From Clostridia bacterium (GTDB lineage: Bacteria; Bacillota_A; Clostridia; UMGS1883), in the NCBI GenBank assembly GCA_017467965.1, contig JAFUJZ010000027.1, forward strand, positions 1 through 64,000: a DNA stretch of 64,000 bases, read 5' to 3'. Under the pieces are notes generated by a model. That model made no database searches and was not told the DNA's origin. It worked only from the letters and a program-made list of their open reading frames with translations. Both the position numbers and the translations under genes were made by a program. The number at the start of each line of letters is the position of its first letter. Position 1 is the first letter of the stretch. Shown in pieces: positions 18,105 to 28,715 of the stretch.

Positions 18105-18541
18105 TTGTAAGAAGATGTACAATTGCTGATATTGATTTAGTTTATAAAATAGAGGAAGAAGCCTTTTCTGACTCCATGAAAAAGGAAACTATGCAAAAGG
18201 ACTTAGAAAGGGAAAGCTATTTTTGCTATGCACTTTTTGATGAGAGTATGCTGGCTTTCATAAGCTTTGAAAAGGTTTTTGACGAAGGGCAGATTATTTC
18301 CATTGCGACAGATAGTGAGCATAGGCAAAAAGGATTGGCAAAAAAGCTTTTTTATGAGGTTGAAAAGCTTGCAAAAAAGGAAGGGATTGAGCTTTTTACT
18401 CTGGAAGTCAGAAGTGATAATTACCCTGCAATACGGCTTTATGAAGCACTTGGCTTTGAAAAGGTAGGACTAAGGAAAAATTACTACCAAAATCCCGACA
18501 GCGATGCGATTTTAATGGATTTACACATAGAAAAGGACTGA
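18101..18541 (+). CDS. rimI: Ribosomal-protein-alanine N-acetyltransferase RimI
   Basis: This 146-residue GNAT enzyme has the acetyl-CoA loop in [14 protein letters not shown] (RxxGxA form), followed by [22 protein letters not shown], the RimI signature. It acetylates the N-terminal Ala of ribosomal protein S18 in well-studied relatives. Its position directly before tsaD, with a 4-base gap, is the standard arrangement in Firmicutes and supports RimI over other GNATs. It overlaps the phosphatase gene by 4 bases. Confidence 0.9.
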   Translation: MIVRRCTIADIDLVYKIEEEAFSDSMKKETMQKDLERESYFCYALFDESMLAFISFEKVFDEGQIISIATDSEHRQKGLAKKLFYEVEKLAKKEGIELFTLEVRSDNYPAIRLYEALGFEKVGLRKNYYQNPDSDAILMDLHIEKD

Positions 18542-18545
18542 TAAT

Positions 18546-19544
18546 ATGGCATATATTTTAGGTATTGAAACATCCTGTGATGAAACAGCGGCATCCGTAA
18601 CAAAAGACGGACGCGAGGTATTAAGCAACGTAGTTTATTCACAGATTGATATACATACTCTTTACGGAGGCGTTGTACCCGAGATTGCGTCCCGTAAGCA
18701 TATTGATAAAATCATATGGGTTATGGACAAAGCGATAAAGGATGCAGGCATTACAAAAGAAGAGCTTGACGCTGTTGCGGTGACGTATTCACCCGGTCTT
18801 GTGGGCGCATTGCTTGTTGGTGTAAGTGCGGCAAAAGCATTTGCCTATGGGCTTAATAAGCCGATTGTGCCTGTTAATCATATTCAGGGGCATATCGCGG
18901 CAAACTATATTGCACACAAAAGTTTGGAACCGCCTTTTGTATGTCTTGTGGCATCGGGCGGTCACAGTCATATCCTTCACATGAAGGACTATCACGATTT
19001 TGAAATACTCGGTCAGACCCATGATGATGCGGCAGGCGAAGCCTTTGATAAAGTAGCCAGAGTTTTGGGGCTTGGGTATCCGGGTGGTCCAAAGGTTAAC
19101 AAGCTTGCAGAAGAGGGGGACTGCGAGGCTATCAAGTTCCCTCGTCCAAAGTCAGGCTTTGATTTCAGCTTTTCGGGTGTTAAGACAGCTGTTATAAATT
19201 ACGTGCACAAGGAAGAGCAGAACGGCAATGAGATAAACAAGGCTGACGTTGCGGCATCTTTCCAGAAAGCTGTTTGTGACTGTTTGGTAGAAAATACAAT
19301 TGATGCGGCAAAGAGCGTAGGTGTGGATAAAATTGCACTTGCAGGCGGTGTTGCGGCAAACACTTTTCTTCGTAAAATGATGGAGGAGGGTGCAAAGGCA
19401 AACAAAATGGAATTTTATTGCCCGCCTATAGATTTGTGTACAGATAACGGTGCAATGATTTCTTGTGCCGGATACCTTAACTATGAAAAGGGAATACGAG
19501 GCGGATTAGAATTGAATGCAGTACCGCAGCTTAGGCTGGACTGA
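18546..19544 (+). CDS. tsaD: tRNA N6-adenosine threonylcarbamoyltransferase TsaD
   Basis: The 332-residue ASKHA protein has [11 protein letters not shown] at the N-terminus, the metal-binding His pair in [11 protein letters not shown] (about residues 111-115), SGGHSH and the C-terminal [10 protein letters not shown]. It transfers the threonylcarbamoyl group made by Sua5 to A37 of ANN-decoding tRNAs. Partners TsaB and TsaE, often neighbours, are not in the window. The gene is followed by a copy of the hairpin repeat. Confidence 0.96.
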   Translation: MAYILGIETSCDETAASVTKDGREVLSNVVYSQIDIHTLYGGVVPEIASRKHIDKIIWVMDKAIKDAGITKEELDAVAVTYSPGLVGALLVGVSAAKAFAYGLNKPIVPVNHIQGHIAANYIAHKSLEPPFVCLVASGGHSHILHMKDYHDFEILGQTHDDAAGEAFDKVARVLGLGYPGGPKVNKLAEEGDCEAIKFPRPKSGFDFSFSGVKTAVINYVHKEEQNGNEINKADVAASFQKAVCDCLVENTIDAAKSVGVDKIALAGGVAANTFLRKMMEEGAKANKMEFYCPPIDLCTDNGAMISCAGYLNYEKGIRGGLELNAVPQLRLD

Positions 19545-19555
19545 GGGAAGAGAGA

Positions 19556-19604
19556 CACCTCATCCGTCAGCCGCAGGCTGACACCTTCCCCTCAAGGGAA
19601 AGGC
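19556..19604 (+). repeat. Hairpin repeat, copy A
   Basis: Starts with CACCTCATCC, then stem 1 GTCAGCC / GGCTGAC and stem 2 CTTCCCCT / AGGGAAAGG (one mismatch to the other copies). It lies 12 bases after the tsaD stop and ends just before the ribosome-binding site of the peptidase gene. Two further copies are at 53371 and 53921. Confidence 0.85.
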
Positions 19605-19624
19605 TAATAGGAAGGAGATTATAT

Positions 19625-21394
19625 ATGACAACGAATGAAAAAATTGCTCTTTTAAGAGCTGAAATGGAAAAAAACAATTTGAAGGGTTACATTGTGCCTA
19701 CAGGCGACCCGCATATTTCGGAATATGTAGCCGATTACTACCGTTTTCGCCATTGGATAAGTGGCTTTACAGGTAGTGCAGGTACTTTTGCACTGACAGA
19801 TAAAAAGAGCGGCTTATGGACAGACGGCAGATACTATATCCAGGCGGAAATTGAGCTTTCCGGCAGTGAATGTGTGCTTTACAAGGCATATGAGCCAGGT
19901 GTTATCAGCTATGTGCAGTTTTTCTGCGAAGAGCTTTGCGAGGGTGACAGAGTTGGTATTGACTCAAAGCTTTTCAGTAAGAGTGCTGTTGTAGGAATGC
20001 AAAAGGAATTTAACAAGAAAGGCATTGAACTTGTTTGTGACTGTGACCTTTCCTATATCTGGGAGAACAGAGACAGTCTTCCTTACACAAAGCTTTTTGT
20101 CCTTGATGAAAAATATACAGGTGAGAGTGCAAAAAGCAAGGTCGAGAGACTGCGTGAAAAAATTAAGGACGCAGGTGCTACTGCATTTGTAACAGGTACG
20201 CTTGACAGCATTATGTGGCTCTACAATGTGCGTGCAAACGATGTACACTGCTGTCCCTTTGCGCTTTCATATGCTCTTGTAACTGAGGATAATGCGTATT
20301 TTTATGTTTCATACAAGCAGCTTACAGACGATGTAAAAGCGTATCTTGACAAAAACGGTGTTACAGTTAAGGAATATGATGATATATATAAAGATGTGAG
20401 AATGCTTGATGAAAAAACAGTTCTTGCACTTAAAGCCAATGCGACAAACTATATGCTTTTTAGCACTGCCACATGCAAGGTTAAGGAAACTGCAGATTTT
20501 GTGGAGAACATGAAGGCTGTTAAAAACGATATCGAAAACGAAAACCTTAAAAACGCGTACGTAAAGGACTGTGTTGCACTGGTGAAGGCTTTCCACAAGA
20601 TTTACACAGCAGAAAGCGGCACTATGACCGAAAAGGACGTATGCGACCTTCTTTTGGAAGAAAGAGGCGAAATGGAAGGCAACTTGGGTGCAAGCTTTGA
20701 TACCATTGCCGCATACAAAGGCAATGCTGCTATGATGCACTATTCTCCCGATGAAAAGAACAGTGCGGTTATTGAAAAGAGCGGGATGTTACTCATCGAC
20801 TCAGGCGGACAGTACTATGACGGAACAACAGACATTACACGAACTCTTGTTTTGGGCGAAATATCCGACGAAGAAAGACGCGCATATACCCTTACATTAA
20901 AGGGTAATATTGCTCTTTGCTCAGCAATATTCTTAAAGGGTGCAACGGGCAGCTGTCTTGATGTTTTGGCTCGTCAGTATTTGTGGAACGAAGGCATTGA
21001 CTACAAGTGCGGTACAGGTCATGGTGTGGGCTTTTTGCTTAACGTACACGAAGGCCCTCAGGGCTTTGGTCCCCGCATGAGATATACATACCCGTTGGAA
21101 GTTGGTATGAATCTTACGGTTGAACCCGGCGTATATGTTGAAGGCAAGTACGGTATAAGAATAGAAAACGATGTTATTGTTGAAAAGAAAATGGAAACAG
21201 GTGACGGCGAGTTCTACGGATTTGATATGCTTTCATACTGTCCGATTGATACGAGAGCTATCGACAAGAGCCTTATGACCGAAAAGGAAATTGAGTGGCT
21301 CAACGCTTTCCACAAGAAAGTGTACAACACACTTTCGCCTTATCTCACCGTGCGTGAGGCAACATGGCTCAGAGAAGAAACAAAAGCAATATAA
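19625..21394 (+). CDS. Xaa-Pro aminopeptidase, M24B family
   Basis: The 589-residue, eukaryotic-length type has two creatinase-like N-terminal domains (about 1-310) and a C-terminal pita-bread catalytic domain. Metal ligands are visible: Asp residues in LIDSGGQYYDGTTDIT, His in GTGHGVGF (about 465), and Glu residues in VEPGVYVEGKYGIRIEND. It removes N-terminal residues preceding proline, probably in the cytoplasm as no signal peptide is seen. ATG 19625 follows GGAAGGAG, placed between a copy of the repeat and the gene. Confidence 0.93.
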   Translation: MTTNEKIALLRAEMEKNNLKGYIVPTGDPHISEYVADYYRFRHWISGFTGSAGTFALTDKKSGLWTDGRYYIQAEIELSGSECVLYKAYEPGVISYVQFFCEELCEGDRVGIDSKLFSKSAVVGMQKEFNKKGIELVCDCDLSYIWENRDSLPYTKLFVLDEKYTGESAKSKVERLREKIKDAGATAFVTGTLDSIMWLYNVRANDVHCCPFALSYALVTEDNAYFYVSYKQLTDDVKAYLDKNGVTVKEYDDIYKDVRMLDEKTVLALKANATNYMLFSTATCKVKETADFVENMKAVKNDIENENLKNAYVKDCVALVKAFHKIYTAESGTMTEKDVCDLLLEERGEMEGNLGASFDTIAAYKGNAAMMHYSPDEKNSAVIEKSGMLLIDSGGQYYDGTTDITRTLVLGEISDEERRAYTLTLKGNIALCSAIFLKGATGSCLDVLARQYLWNEGIDYKCGTGHGVGFLLNVHEGPQGFGPRMRYTYPLEVGMNLTVEPGVYVEGKYGIRIENDVIVEKKMETGDGEFYGFDMLSYCPIDTRAIDKSLMTEKEIEWLNAFHKKVYNTLSPYLTVREATWLREETKAI

Positions 21395-21415
21395 CCAAGT
21401 TAACTATTTATTAAT

Positions 21416-21444
21416 TTGACACCTTGCTATAAGTATGGTAAAAT
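21416..21444 (+). promoter_or_regulatory. Promoter of secA
   Basis: TTGACA (21416-21421), 17-base spacer, TAAAAT (21439-21444), 50 bases before the secA ATG. Confidence 0.75.
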
Positions 21445-21494
21445 ATTAAAAATGGGTATTTGTAGCCCTAAAAAAACAGAAAATGGTGAAATAA

Positions 21495-24284
21495 ATGGGA
21501 CTTTTTTCAAAACTTTTTGGAGATTATTCTTCAAAAGAGGTTAAAAAAATACAGCCTTTGAAGGAAAAAATACTTGCTTTAGACGAGGAATTTTCCCGTC
21601 TTAGTGAGGAAGAACTCAAGGGAAAGACAAATGAATTTAAATCAAGACTTGCTAATGGTGAAACGTTAGACGATTTGCTGCCGGAAGCTTTTGCAACCGT
21701 GAGAGAGGCAAGCTGGAGAGTATTGGGAATGAAACATTTCCCCGTGCAGATTATAGGCGGTATTGTACTCCATCAGGGCAGAATTGCCGAAATGAAAACA
21801 GGTGAAGGTAAAACCTTGGTTGCTACACTTCCTGCATATCTTAATGCTCTTACAGGCAAGGGTGTGCATATTGTAACAGCAAACGAATATCTTGCAAAGC
21901 GAGACAGTGAATGGATGGGCAAGGTATACCGTTATCTTGGACTGACGGTTGGTCTTATCATTCCTCAGGGTACACAGGAGGAAAAGCAGGCTTCCTACGC
22001 TGCCGATATCACATACGGTACAAACAGCGAGTTTGCCTTTGACTATTTGTGGGATAACCTTCGTACATCTAAGGAAAACGTTGTACAGCGTGAACACAAC
22101 TATGCAATCGTCGATGAAGTTGACTCTATCTTGATTGACGAAGCGAGAACACCTCATATTATCAGTACACCAGAGGCGGAAGCCGACGCCCTTTACATGG
22201 CGGCAGACAGATTTGTAAGAGGTCTCAAAGTGCAGAAGTTTGAGGAGTTTGACCTTAAGGAGGAAAGCGTTAATCTTGACTGCGACTATATAGTTGATGA
22301 AAAGGCAAAGAACGCTACCCTTACAGAAAAAGGTACAAAAAAAGCTGAACAGTTTTTTAATATTGAAAACCTTGCAGACCCCAACAACATGAGCATTGTG
22401 CATCATATAAACATTGCACTTAAGGCTCACGGCGTTATGAAAATTGACGATGACTACGTTGTAAAAGACGGTGAGGTTATCATCGTAGACAGCTTTACAG
22501 GCAGACTTTCATTTGGCAGAAGATACTCAAACGGTCTTCATCAGGCTATTGAAATGAAGGAAGGCTTGAAGGTAAGAAACGAAAGCCGTACTGTTGCAAC
22601 GATCACTGTACAGAACTATTTCAGAATGTATTCAAAGCTTTCTGGTATGACAGGTACAGCCCTTACAGAGGAAGACGAATTTCGCGGTATATATTCTCTT
22701 GACGTTGTGGCTATTCCCACAAATGCACCTGTAATCCGTAAGGATGAAAACGATGCTGTTTACATGACACATAATGCCAAGATAAAGGCTATTGTAAACG
22801 AAATCAAAAACGAATCAGCAACAGGCAGACCGGTGCTTGTAGGTACTGCTACAATTGAAAGCAGTGAAGAATTGTCAGGTGCCCTTAAGCGTGCAGGTGT
22901 AAAGCATAGAGTTCTCAATGCAAAATACCATGAAGTCGAAGCTCAGATTATTGCACAGGCAGGCAAGAAAGGTGCCGTTACAATTGCTACAAACATGGCA
23001 GGTCGTGGTACTGATATTATCCTGGGCGGTAATGCCGAATATATGGCAAAGAACCGTATGGAAAAGGAAGGTTTCCCCAACGAGTTGATTGTTGAGGCAA
23101 CAGGCTTTGCCGAAACAGATGACGAAGAAATCTTAAAGGCAAGAGAAACCTATGCCAACTATTATGAAGAGTTCAAAAAGGAAATCGAACCCGAGAAGGC
23201 AGAGGTTGTGGCTGCAGGCGGGTTGTACGTATTGGGTACAGAGCGTCATGAGTCAAGACGTATTGACAACCAGCTTCAGGGTCGAAGCGGCAGACAGGGA
23301 GACCCGGGCAAGTCTAAGTTCTTTGTTTCCTTTGAGGATGACCTTTTGCGTCTTTTCGGCGGCGACAGAATCAAAAAGATGCTTACAACGATGAAAATAG
23401 AAGAGGATGACGTTATCGACGAGAGAATGCTCTCAGGCGTTATCGAAAACGCGCAGAAGAATATCGAAGGCAGAAACTACGATATCCGTAAGAGCGTTTT
23501 GCAGTATGACGACGTTGTAAACACACAGAGAACTATTATTTACAACCAGCGTAAGGAAGTATTGAACGGTGAAAATATCAAGCCTTCCATTGAAAAGATG
23601 ATTGCAAAGGTAGTAGATAATGCTATAGCAAAATATCTTAACGCAGAGCACGCAGATTACTGGCTCATGGCTGAATTTGAAGAATATTGTGCAAAATTAT
23701 TCCATAAAGAAGGTATTATTGAGATTTCCTCCCGCGATATTAACCGTATCTCCCGTGAAGAAATCCGTGAAGAGCTTTTGGAAAAGGCTGCGCAGCGCTA
23801 TAAAGAACAGGAAGCTCTTTTCGGCGAAGCAAACATGCGTGACGTTGAACGCAGGATTATGCTTAAAGCCGTTGACAACCATTGGATAGAGCACGTATCG
23901 GCAATGGATACTTTAAAGCGTGAGATCCGTCTTCGTTCCTACGGTCATCACGATGTACTCAATGAGTACAAGATGATAGGCTACGATATGTTTGAAGAAA
24001 TGGTTGCACTTATGCAGGAAGATACTGTAAAATATGTTATGGGTGTTGCACCTGCTATGGAGGTCAACATCAACGAGCCTGTGAGACATGCAAAAGCGCA
24101 CGGCGAAAAGCCCTCCGCACCTGCAGTTGACCTTAAAAAAGCTACCGCATCCGGCGGCAGTGACGGCTCGGTTAAAGCACAGCCCATAAAGAGAACATCT
24201 CCCAAGGTTGGACGTAACGACCCCTGTCCCTGCGGAAGCGGCAAAAAATATAAGCAGTGCTGTGGCTTACATGAAAATCTCTAA
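21495..24284 (+). CDS. secA: Preprotein translocase ATPase SecA
   Basis: At 929 residues this is a full-length SecA. It shows Walker A KTGEGKT (about 102-108), the [14 protein letters not shown]alker B region, the preprotein cross-linking domain, the second nucleotide-binding fold with GRGTDI and GRQGDPG, and the C-terminal zinc-binding SEC-C motif [14 protein letters not shown]. It drives ATP-dependent export through SecYEG and would serve the many signal-peptide proteins in this window. It has its own promoter; prfB follows after 53 bases. Confidence 0.98.
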   Translation: MGLFSKLFGDYSSKEVKKIQPLKEKILALDEEFSRLSEEELKGKTNEFKSRLANGETLDDLLPEAFATVREASWRVLGMKHFPVQIIGGIVLHQGRIAEMKTGEGKTLVATLPAYLNALTGKGVHIVTANEYLAKRDSEWMGKVYRYLGLTVGLIIPQGTQEEKQASYAADITYGTNSEFAFDYLWDNLRTSKENVVQREHNYAIVDEVDSILIDEARTPHIISTPEAEADALYMAADRFVRGLKVQKFEEFDLKEESVNLDCDYIVDEKAKNATLTEKGTKKAEQFFNIENLADPNNMSIVHHINIALKAHGVMKIDDDYVVKDGEVIIVDSFTGRLSFGRRYSNGLHQAIEMKEGLKVRNESRTVATITVQNYFRMYSKLSGMTGTALTEEDEFRGIYSLDVVAIPTNAPVIRKDENDAVYMTHNAKIKAIVNEIKNESATGRPVLVGTATIESSEELSGALKRAGVKHRVLNAKYHEVEAQIIAQAGKKGAVTIATNMAGRGTDIILGGNAEYMAKNRMEKEGFPNELIVEATGFAETDDEEILKARETYANYYEEFKKEIEPEKAEVVAAGGLYVLGTERHESRRIDNQLQGRSGRQGDPGKSKFFVSFEDDLLRLFGGDRIKKMLTTMKIEEDDVIDERMLSGVIENAQKNIEGRNYDIRKSVLQYDDVVNTQRTIIYNQRKEVLNGENIKPSIEKMIAKVVDNAIAKYLNAEHADYWLMAEFEEYCAKLFHKEGIIEISSRDINRISREEIREELLEKAAQRYKEQEALFGEANMRDVERRIMLKAVDNHWIEHVSAMDTLKREIRLRSYGHHDVLNEYKMIGYDMFEEMVALMQEDTVKYVMGVAPAMEVNINEPVRHAKAHGEKPSAPAVDLKKATASGGSDGSVKAQPIKRTSPKVGRNDPCPCGSGKKYKQCCGLHENL

Positions 24285-24302
24285 CAGGGGTTTTCATGTA
24301 AG
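24266..24302 (+). other. 12-bp perfect inverted repeat at secA/prfB junction
   Basis: CTTACATGAAAA (24266-24277, inside the last secA codons) pairs perfectly with TTTTCATGTAAG (24291-24302), loop 13 bases. No T-run follows, so it is more likely an mRNA processing or stability element or a weak attenuator than a terminator. Confidence 0.5.
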
Positions 24303-24337
24303 ATATACATATAAGACATCGGAAGGAATGAATAAAC

Positions 24338-25450
24338 ATGGTAGAGTACGATCAGTATAAATTGTCCCTTAATGCTCTTAAAGGGGACATTGATGAGCTT
24401 GGCAAAGCACTTCATATAGATAATGTTATTGCCCAGGCAGAAGAAATGGAAAAATCAACAATGGAGCCTGACTTTTATTCCGATATGGAAAAAAGTCAGA
24501 AAACTCTCAAGCAGCTTAAACAGCTCAAGGGTAAGATTGAACATTACAACAATCTCTCAGTTGAAAGAGACGACCTTTTGACTATTATCGAAATGGCAGA
24601 GGAAGAGGATGACTTAAGCTTCCTCGATGAGGTAAAAGAAGGCGTTGAAAAGCTTACAAACGATATCGAAACAACAAAGCTGGAAACTCTTCTCGCAGGT
24701 CCTTATGACAAAAACGATGCTATTATCACACTTCATGCAGGTGCAGGCGGTACAGAGGCTCAGGACTGGGCGTCTATGCTTCTTAGAATGTACCAGATGT
24801 GGGCAGAAAAGAGAGGCTTTTCTGTTTCAACAATTGACTACATCGACGGTGATGAAGCAGGTATAAAGGGTGCAACAATCCTTATTGAAGGCGATAACGC
24901 ATACGGCTATGCAAAGTGCGAAAAGGGTATTCACCGCCTTGTGCGTATTTCTCCCTTTGACAGTGCAGGCAGACGTCATACATCCTTTGCATCGGTTGAA
25001 GTTATGCCCGATATTGACGATACTATCGAGGTTAATATCCGCCCCGAAGATATTAAAATGGACGTTTTCCGTGCATCGGGTGCAGGCGGACAGCACGTTA
25101 ATAAAACATCTTCCGCTGTAAGACTTACACATATTCCCACAGGCGTTGTTGTTGCTTGTCAGAACGAAAGAAGCCAGTTTCAGAACAAGGATATGTGTAT
25201 GAAGATGCTTAAGGCAAAGCTTGCCGAAATGGCGGAAGCAGAACATAAGGAAAAAATTGAAGATATCAAGGGTGTACAGAAGGAAATTGCGTGGGGCAGT
25301 CAGATACGCAGCTATGTTTTCCACCCCTATACAATGGTTAAGGACCACCGTACAAACTTTGAAGTAGGTAACATTGGCTCCGTTATGGACGGTGATTTGG
25401 ACGGATTTATCAATGAGTATCTTCGTTTTAATTCACACAAGGAAGACTAA
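24338..25450 (+). CDS. prfB: Peptide chain release factor 2
   Basis: At 370 residues this class I release factor has the RF2-type codon-reading tripeptide SPF (about 205) and the catalytic GGQHVNK (about 249), followed by SAVRLTHIPTGVVV. It terminates translation at UGA and UAA. The frame is continuous through the N-terminal position where many prfB genes carry an in-frame TGA and a programmed +1 frameshift; no such stop is present. It is followed by the SLH gene 20 bases later. Confidence 0.96.
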   Translation: MVEYDQYKLSLNALKGDIDELGKALHIDNVIAQAEEMEKSTMEPDFYSDMEKSQKTLKQLKQLKGKIEHYNNLSVERDDLLTIIEMAEEEDDLSFLDEVKEGVEKLTNDIETTKLETLLAGPYDKNDAIITLHAGAGGTEAQDWASMLLRMYQMWAEKRGFSVSTIDYIDGDEAGIKGATILIEGDNAYGYAKCEKGIHRLVRISPFDSAGRRHTSFASVEVMPDIDDTIEVNIRPEDIKMDVFRASGAGGQHVNKTSSAVRLTHIPTGVVVACQNERSQFQNKDMCMKMLKAKLAEMAEAEHKEKIEDIKGVQKEIAWGSQIRSYVFHPYTMVKDHRTNFEVGNIGSVMDGDLDGFINEYLRFNSHKED

Positions 25451-25470
25451 TATAAAAAGGAGAATGAAAA

Positions 25471-26100
25471 ATGAAAAAGTTAGTATCAATTTTACTTGTT
25501 GCAGTAATGGTATTGTCATTTAATGCAGTAGCTTTTGCACAGAGTGAACCCAGTGATTGGGCGGTTAATGAAGTTGACTACGATGCGGCAAGATTTCTCA
25601 AAGCGGCAATGGGCGAAGATGTTGACTATGCAAAGAGCATTACACGTGAAGAGTTTGCAGTTGTAGCACTTTACCTTTACGCGTCTGCATCTGGTATGGA
25701 ATTGCCCGAAATGAGCGTTGAAAACCCCTTTACAGACTGCAACAACCCCCTTGTTGTAACAGCATATGGTTTGGGTCTTGTTAAGGGTGTAAGCGAAACT
25801 GAGTTTAATCCTGATGCACTCGTTACTCGTGAACAGATTTGTGTTATGCTTACAAGAATAGCACAAAAGCTTATTCCGGATTTAAACATGGATATTGTTA
25901 AGAATTATCTTCCCAAGCTTGACACTTTTGCTGACGGAGAAATGGTAAGCGAATGGGCAGAAGACAGTGTTAAACTGATGGTGGCTGCAGGTCTTATCAA
26001 GGGTACAGACGAAAATAAGATTAATCCCCTCGGCAACTGCACAACACAGGAAGCTTTAATTATCGCAAAGAGAGCACTCAGTCTTGAAATTGAATATTAA
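25471..26100 (+). CDS. Secreted S-layer-homology (SLH) domain protein
   Basis: The 209-residue protein has a signal peptide (MKKLVSILLVAVMVLSFNAV, cleavage probably after AFA). The mature part is made of SLH-like units: ITREEFAVVALYLY, the paired NPFTDC...GLVKGVSETEFNPDALVTREQICVML, and a third WAEDSVKLMVAAGLIKGTDENKINPLG...TTQEALI. SLH modules bind pyruvylated wall polymers. It has no other domain, so it is a small wall-associated protein of unknown role, possibly a plug or decoy for SLH sites. It is probably co-transcribed with prfB. Confidence 0.85.
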   Translation: MKKLVSILLVAVMVLSFNAVAFAQSEPSDWAVNEVDYDAARFLKAAMGEDVDYAKSITREEFAVVALYLYASASGMELPEMSVENPFTDCNNPLVVTAYGLGLVKGVSETEFNPDALVTREQICVMLTRIAQKLIPDLNMDIVKNYLPKLDTFADGEMVSEWAEDSVKLMVAAGLIKGTDENKINPLGNCTTQEALIIAKRALSLEIEY

Positions 26101-26135
26101 TTTATTAAAGCACCGTTATGTGGTGCTTTAATAAA
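26101..26135 (+). terminator. Hairpin terminator after SLH gene
   Basis: TTTATTAAAGCACC / GGTGCTTTAATAAA, 14-bp perfect stem with a 7-base loop, immediately after the SLH stop; the T-rich tail lies inside the stem. Confidence 0.6.
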
Positions 26136-26151
26136 TTACGGAGGAGAAAAA

Positions 26152-28686
26152 ATGAAAAGAATTATTATGATTATCCTGGTTATGGCAATGATAATTGGTA
26201 ACATACCCACTCTTGCGGCAAGTGATCGTATGGTATCAACTGCGGATTTTTCATATAAAAGTTTTACTGCTACCACTGGTCGAGTAAAAATAACCTTTGA
26301 TATTAATGCAAATACTGTTTCTGACGGTATTGTAGGCATTGCATCAAGCACTGTTGTACCGAAGAATTATTCGGACTATGCTATATGCTTTCGTATACGC
26401 GCGGGCGGTTTTTTTGACTCAAATAACGGGTCTGACTTTGTAAAAGAGGAAAACGTCAGCTATACGAAAAACACGACCTATCGTGTAGAAATTGAAGCAG
26501 ATACTACACAGCAGGTGTATAATGCCTATGTTTACATAAACGGAGAAAAGAAAATGATTGCAGATAATTACAAATTCCGTGCTTCAAGCAATGATTTGGG
26601 CAAAATTACGGCACGAGGTGGCGGAGGCGTAAGTGCAGGACTTTACTATATTGAAAATATAGCGTTTGAACATGTGGAAGGACAGTTTGAAACCTTTTCA
26701 CTTCCGAACTTTTTTTGCGAAAATATGGTGTTGCAGAGAAATGTGCCTCACGTTATTTACGGCAGAGGTACAGGCGAAATAACTGTTACTCTTACTGACG
26801 GCGAAAATACATCAAAGACAACAGTTGATGCTGTAGACGGCTTGTTTGAAGCCATGCTCAGTCCGCTTCCTGCATCCCTTACACCTTATACATTGACGGT
26901 TTCCGCAAAGGATAAAACCCAAACGATTGAAAACGTGTTTGTAGGTGATGTGTTTATGCTTGCAGGGCAGAGCAATATGGCACAAAACTATGAGCACCAG
27001 ACAACAGAACAGCTGGGTGACGGCGTTACAACAAGCAATATGCCGCAATTGATAACTGACGACAGGATTAAGTTTTTTAAGCTGTCCCGAACACCTGCTT
27101 CGGCAGAAACCTTTGATATCCCCTTTGAAACCGACGGTTGGCAGCCTCTTACAGCAAGTACAAATAAAAAGCTTTCTTACATAGGTATGTATTTTGCCAA
27201 AGAAAGACTCAGTGAGGAGCCCAATGTTCCGATAGGTCTTATGAATACTGCATGGCGAGGCACTACGATAAACCGTTGGATGAGAAAAAGTGATGATAAC
27301 AAAACATTGAACTTTACTCCCTCAAACGGTGATATATACAATAACCACGTTGCACCTTTAACAAAATACCCCATAAGTGCAATATTGTGGTATCAGGGTG
27401 AAAGTGATTCCAAAAATCCTGTTATGTACGAAGAAGCATTTAAAACTCTTATAACAGATTACAGAAATCTTTGGAACGATGAAGACTTACCCTTTTTGTT
27501 TGTACAGCTGGCTCGTTACGGAAAGGATAACTACGCTCCCTTAAGAGATGCTCAAATGAAAGCATTGGAACTTACTAACACAGGTATGGCTGTTATTCTC
27601 GATACAGATAAGGGTACATATAACAATATTCATCCTCTTGGCAAGGAAATTGTTGCCCAAAGACTTTATCTTTTAGCCAAAGAATATGTTTACGGTGAAG
27701 ATGTAGTTTCTTCAGGACCGATTTTTGAAAGTGCTACGGTTAATGGAAACGAGATTGTTATAACCTTTAAAGAGGAAACTATAGGTGACGGGCTTTGTAT
27801 AACAAATACTTATAATAACACCAATACAGAGCTTTGCGAATTTGAGATTGCAGATGAAAAAGGGGAATTTGTTCCTGCTAAGGCGGTTATAAATTCCGAC
27901 AATACCATATCAGTTTCAAAAGAGGGCATGGATAACCCTGCGTATGTAAGATATGCTTATTCCAAGGTGCCTTCTAACCCAAATCTTTTTAACAAAAACG
28001 GACTGCCTGCATCACCTTTTACAACCGATACGAGAATATTCAGCACAGCCTCGTTTATGTCAAGGGGAATAGAGGCAGAAAAAAGTAATGTCCAGACCTT
28101 AAGCTTTAAGGTTACACCTATGATAGAGGCACTTAATGGTGTAATGGGCTTTACAGCAAATGAAAACAGTGTCACTGCATGGAACAACTGCGGTATAACC
28201 TTAAGATTTAATAAAAACGGCTATTTTGAATATATAAATGGTAGTAATTTTGAAACAAGCTCTCTCAAATATGAAAAGGGCAAAACATATGTTGTAACCG
28301 TTATAGCTGATTTTACCGATAATACATACGCGCTTATTGCAGACGGAGAGGTTTTGTGCGAAAAAGCCGCGTTCCGTACAGGCTCGCTTAGTATGGACAA
28401 CATCGGAAGGTTTATGATAAGAGGCGGTGACGGGGAAGCAGCAGGAGAGTTCTTTGTTGAAGATGTGCAAGTGATTGCAAATGAAGAAAATACCATCATA
28501 AATGTTGTGAAAAACGGTGAAAATATAATGTTTGTAATTTCACCGACCGGCAGCTTTTATGCGGCAGATTACGATGACGAAATCCTCAAAAAAGCAGTAA
28601 AGGTAACAGGGAAAGGTGTTGAAGCTGTTAGTATAGATGCAGATAAAATCTTTTTCTGGGATGAAAATTTAAAACCTATAAACTAA
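26152..28686 (+). CDS. Secreted SGNH carbohydrate esterase (sialate O-acetylesterase-like) with flanking modules
   Basis: The 844-residue protein has a signal peptide (1-23). A LamG-like module (about 25-180) is followed by an SGNH/SASA-type esterase domain (about 185-520), with the nucleophile in LAGQSNM (about 265-271), WYQGESD (about 413) and the terminal IHPLGKE (His about 494). Next come a beta-sandwich linker, a second copy of the N-terminal module (about 640-780) and a tail ending FFWDENLKPIN. It should remove acetyl groups from sialic acids or plant polysaccharides outside the cell; substrate not determinable. GAGGAG precedes the ATG. Confidence 0.8.
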   Translation: MKRIIMIILVMAMIIGNIPTLAASDRMVSTADFSYKSFTATTGRVKITFDINANTVSDGIVGIASSTVVPKNYSDYAICFRIRAGGFFDSNNGSDFVKEENVSYTKNTTYRVEIEADTTQQVYNAYVYINGEKKMIADNYKFRASSNDLGKITARGGGGVSAGLYYIENIAFEHVEGQFETFSLPNFFCENMVLQRNVPHVIYGRGTGEITVTLTDGENTSKTTVDAVDGLFEAMLSPLPASLTPYTLTVSAKDKTQTIENVFVGDVFMLAGQSNMAQNYEHQTTEQLGDGVTTSNMPQLITDDRIKFFKLSRTPASAETFDIPFETDGWQPLTASTNKKLSYIGMYFAKERLSEEPNVPIGLMNTAWRGTTINRWMRKSDDNKTLNFTPSNGDIYNNHVAPLTKYPISAILWYQGESDSKNPVMYEEAFKTLITDYRNLWNDEDLPFLFVQLARYGKDNYAPLRDAQMKALELTNTGMAVILDTDKGTYNNIHPLGKEIVAQRLYLLAKEYVYGEDVVSSGPIFESATVNGNEIVITFKEETIGDGLCITNTYNNTNTELCEFEIADEKGEFVPAKAVINSDNTISVSKEGMDNPAYVRYAYSKVPSNPNLFNKNGLPASPFTTDTRIFSTASFMSRGIEAEKSNVQTLSFKVTPMIEALNGVMGFTANENSVTAWNNCGITLRFNKNGYFEYINGSNFETSSLKYEKGKTYVVTVIADFTDNTYALIADGEVLCEKAAFRTGSLSMDNIGRFMIRGGDGEAAGEFFVEDVQVIANEENTIINVVKNGENIMFVISPTGSFYAADYDDEILKKAVKVTGKGVEAVSIDADKIFFWDENLKPIN

Positions 28687-28713
28687 AAAAACGGCGAACT
28701 TTCGCCGTTTTTT
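28686..28713. terminator. Bidirectional terminator between convergent genes
   Basis: AAAAAACGGCGAA / TTCGCCGTTTTTT, A- and T-tracts on both sides, between the esterase gene and the CBS gene. Confidence 0.85.
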
Positions 28714-28715
28714 AT

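Noticed and set aside
21666..22430. 254-codon minus-strand frame within secA
   Set aside because: It is an antisense shadow of a highly conserved gene, with unlikely composition and no initiation signal.
24338..24420. Programmed frameshift site in prfB
   Set aside because: No in-frame TGA and no CTTTGAC-like slippery sequence occurs near codon 25; the frame is continuous.
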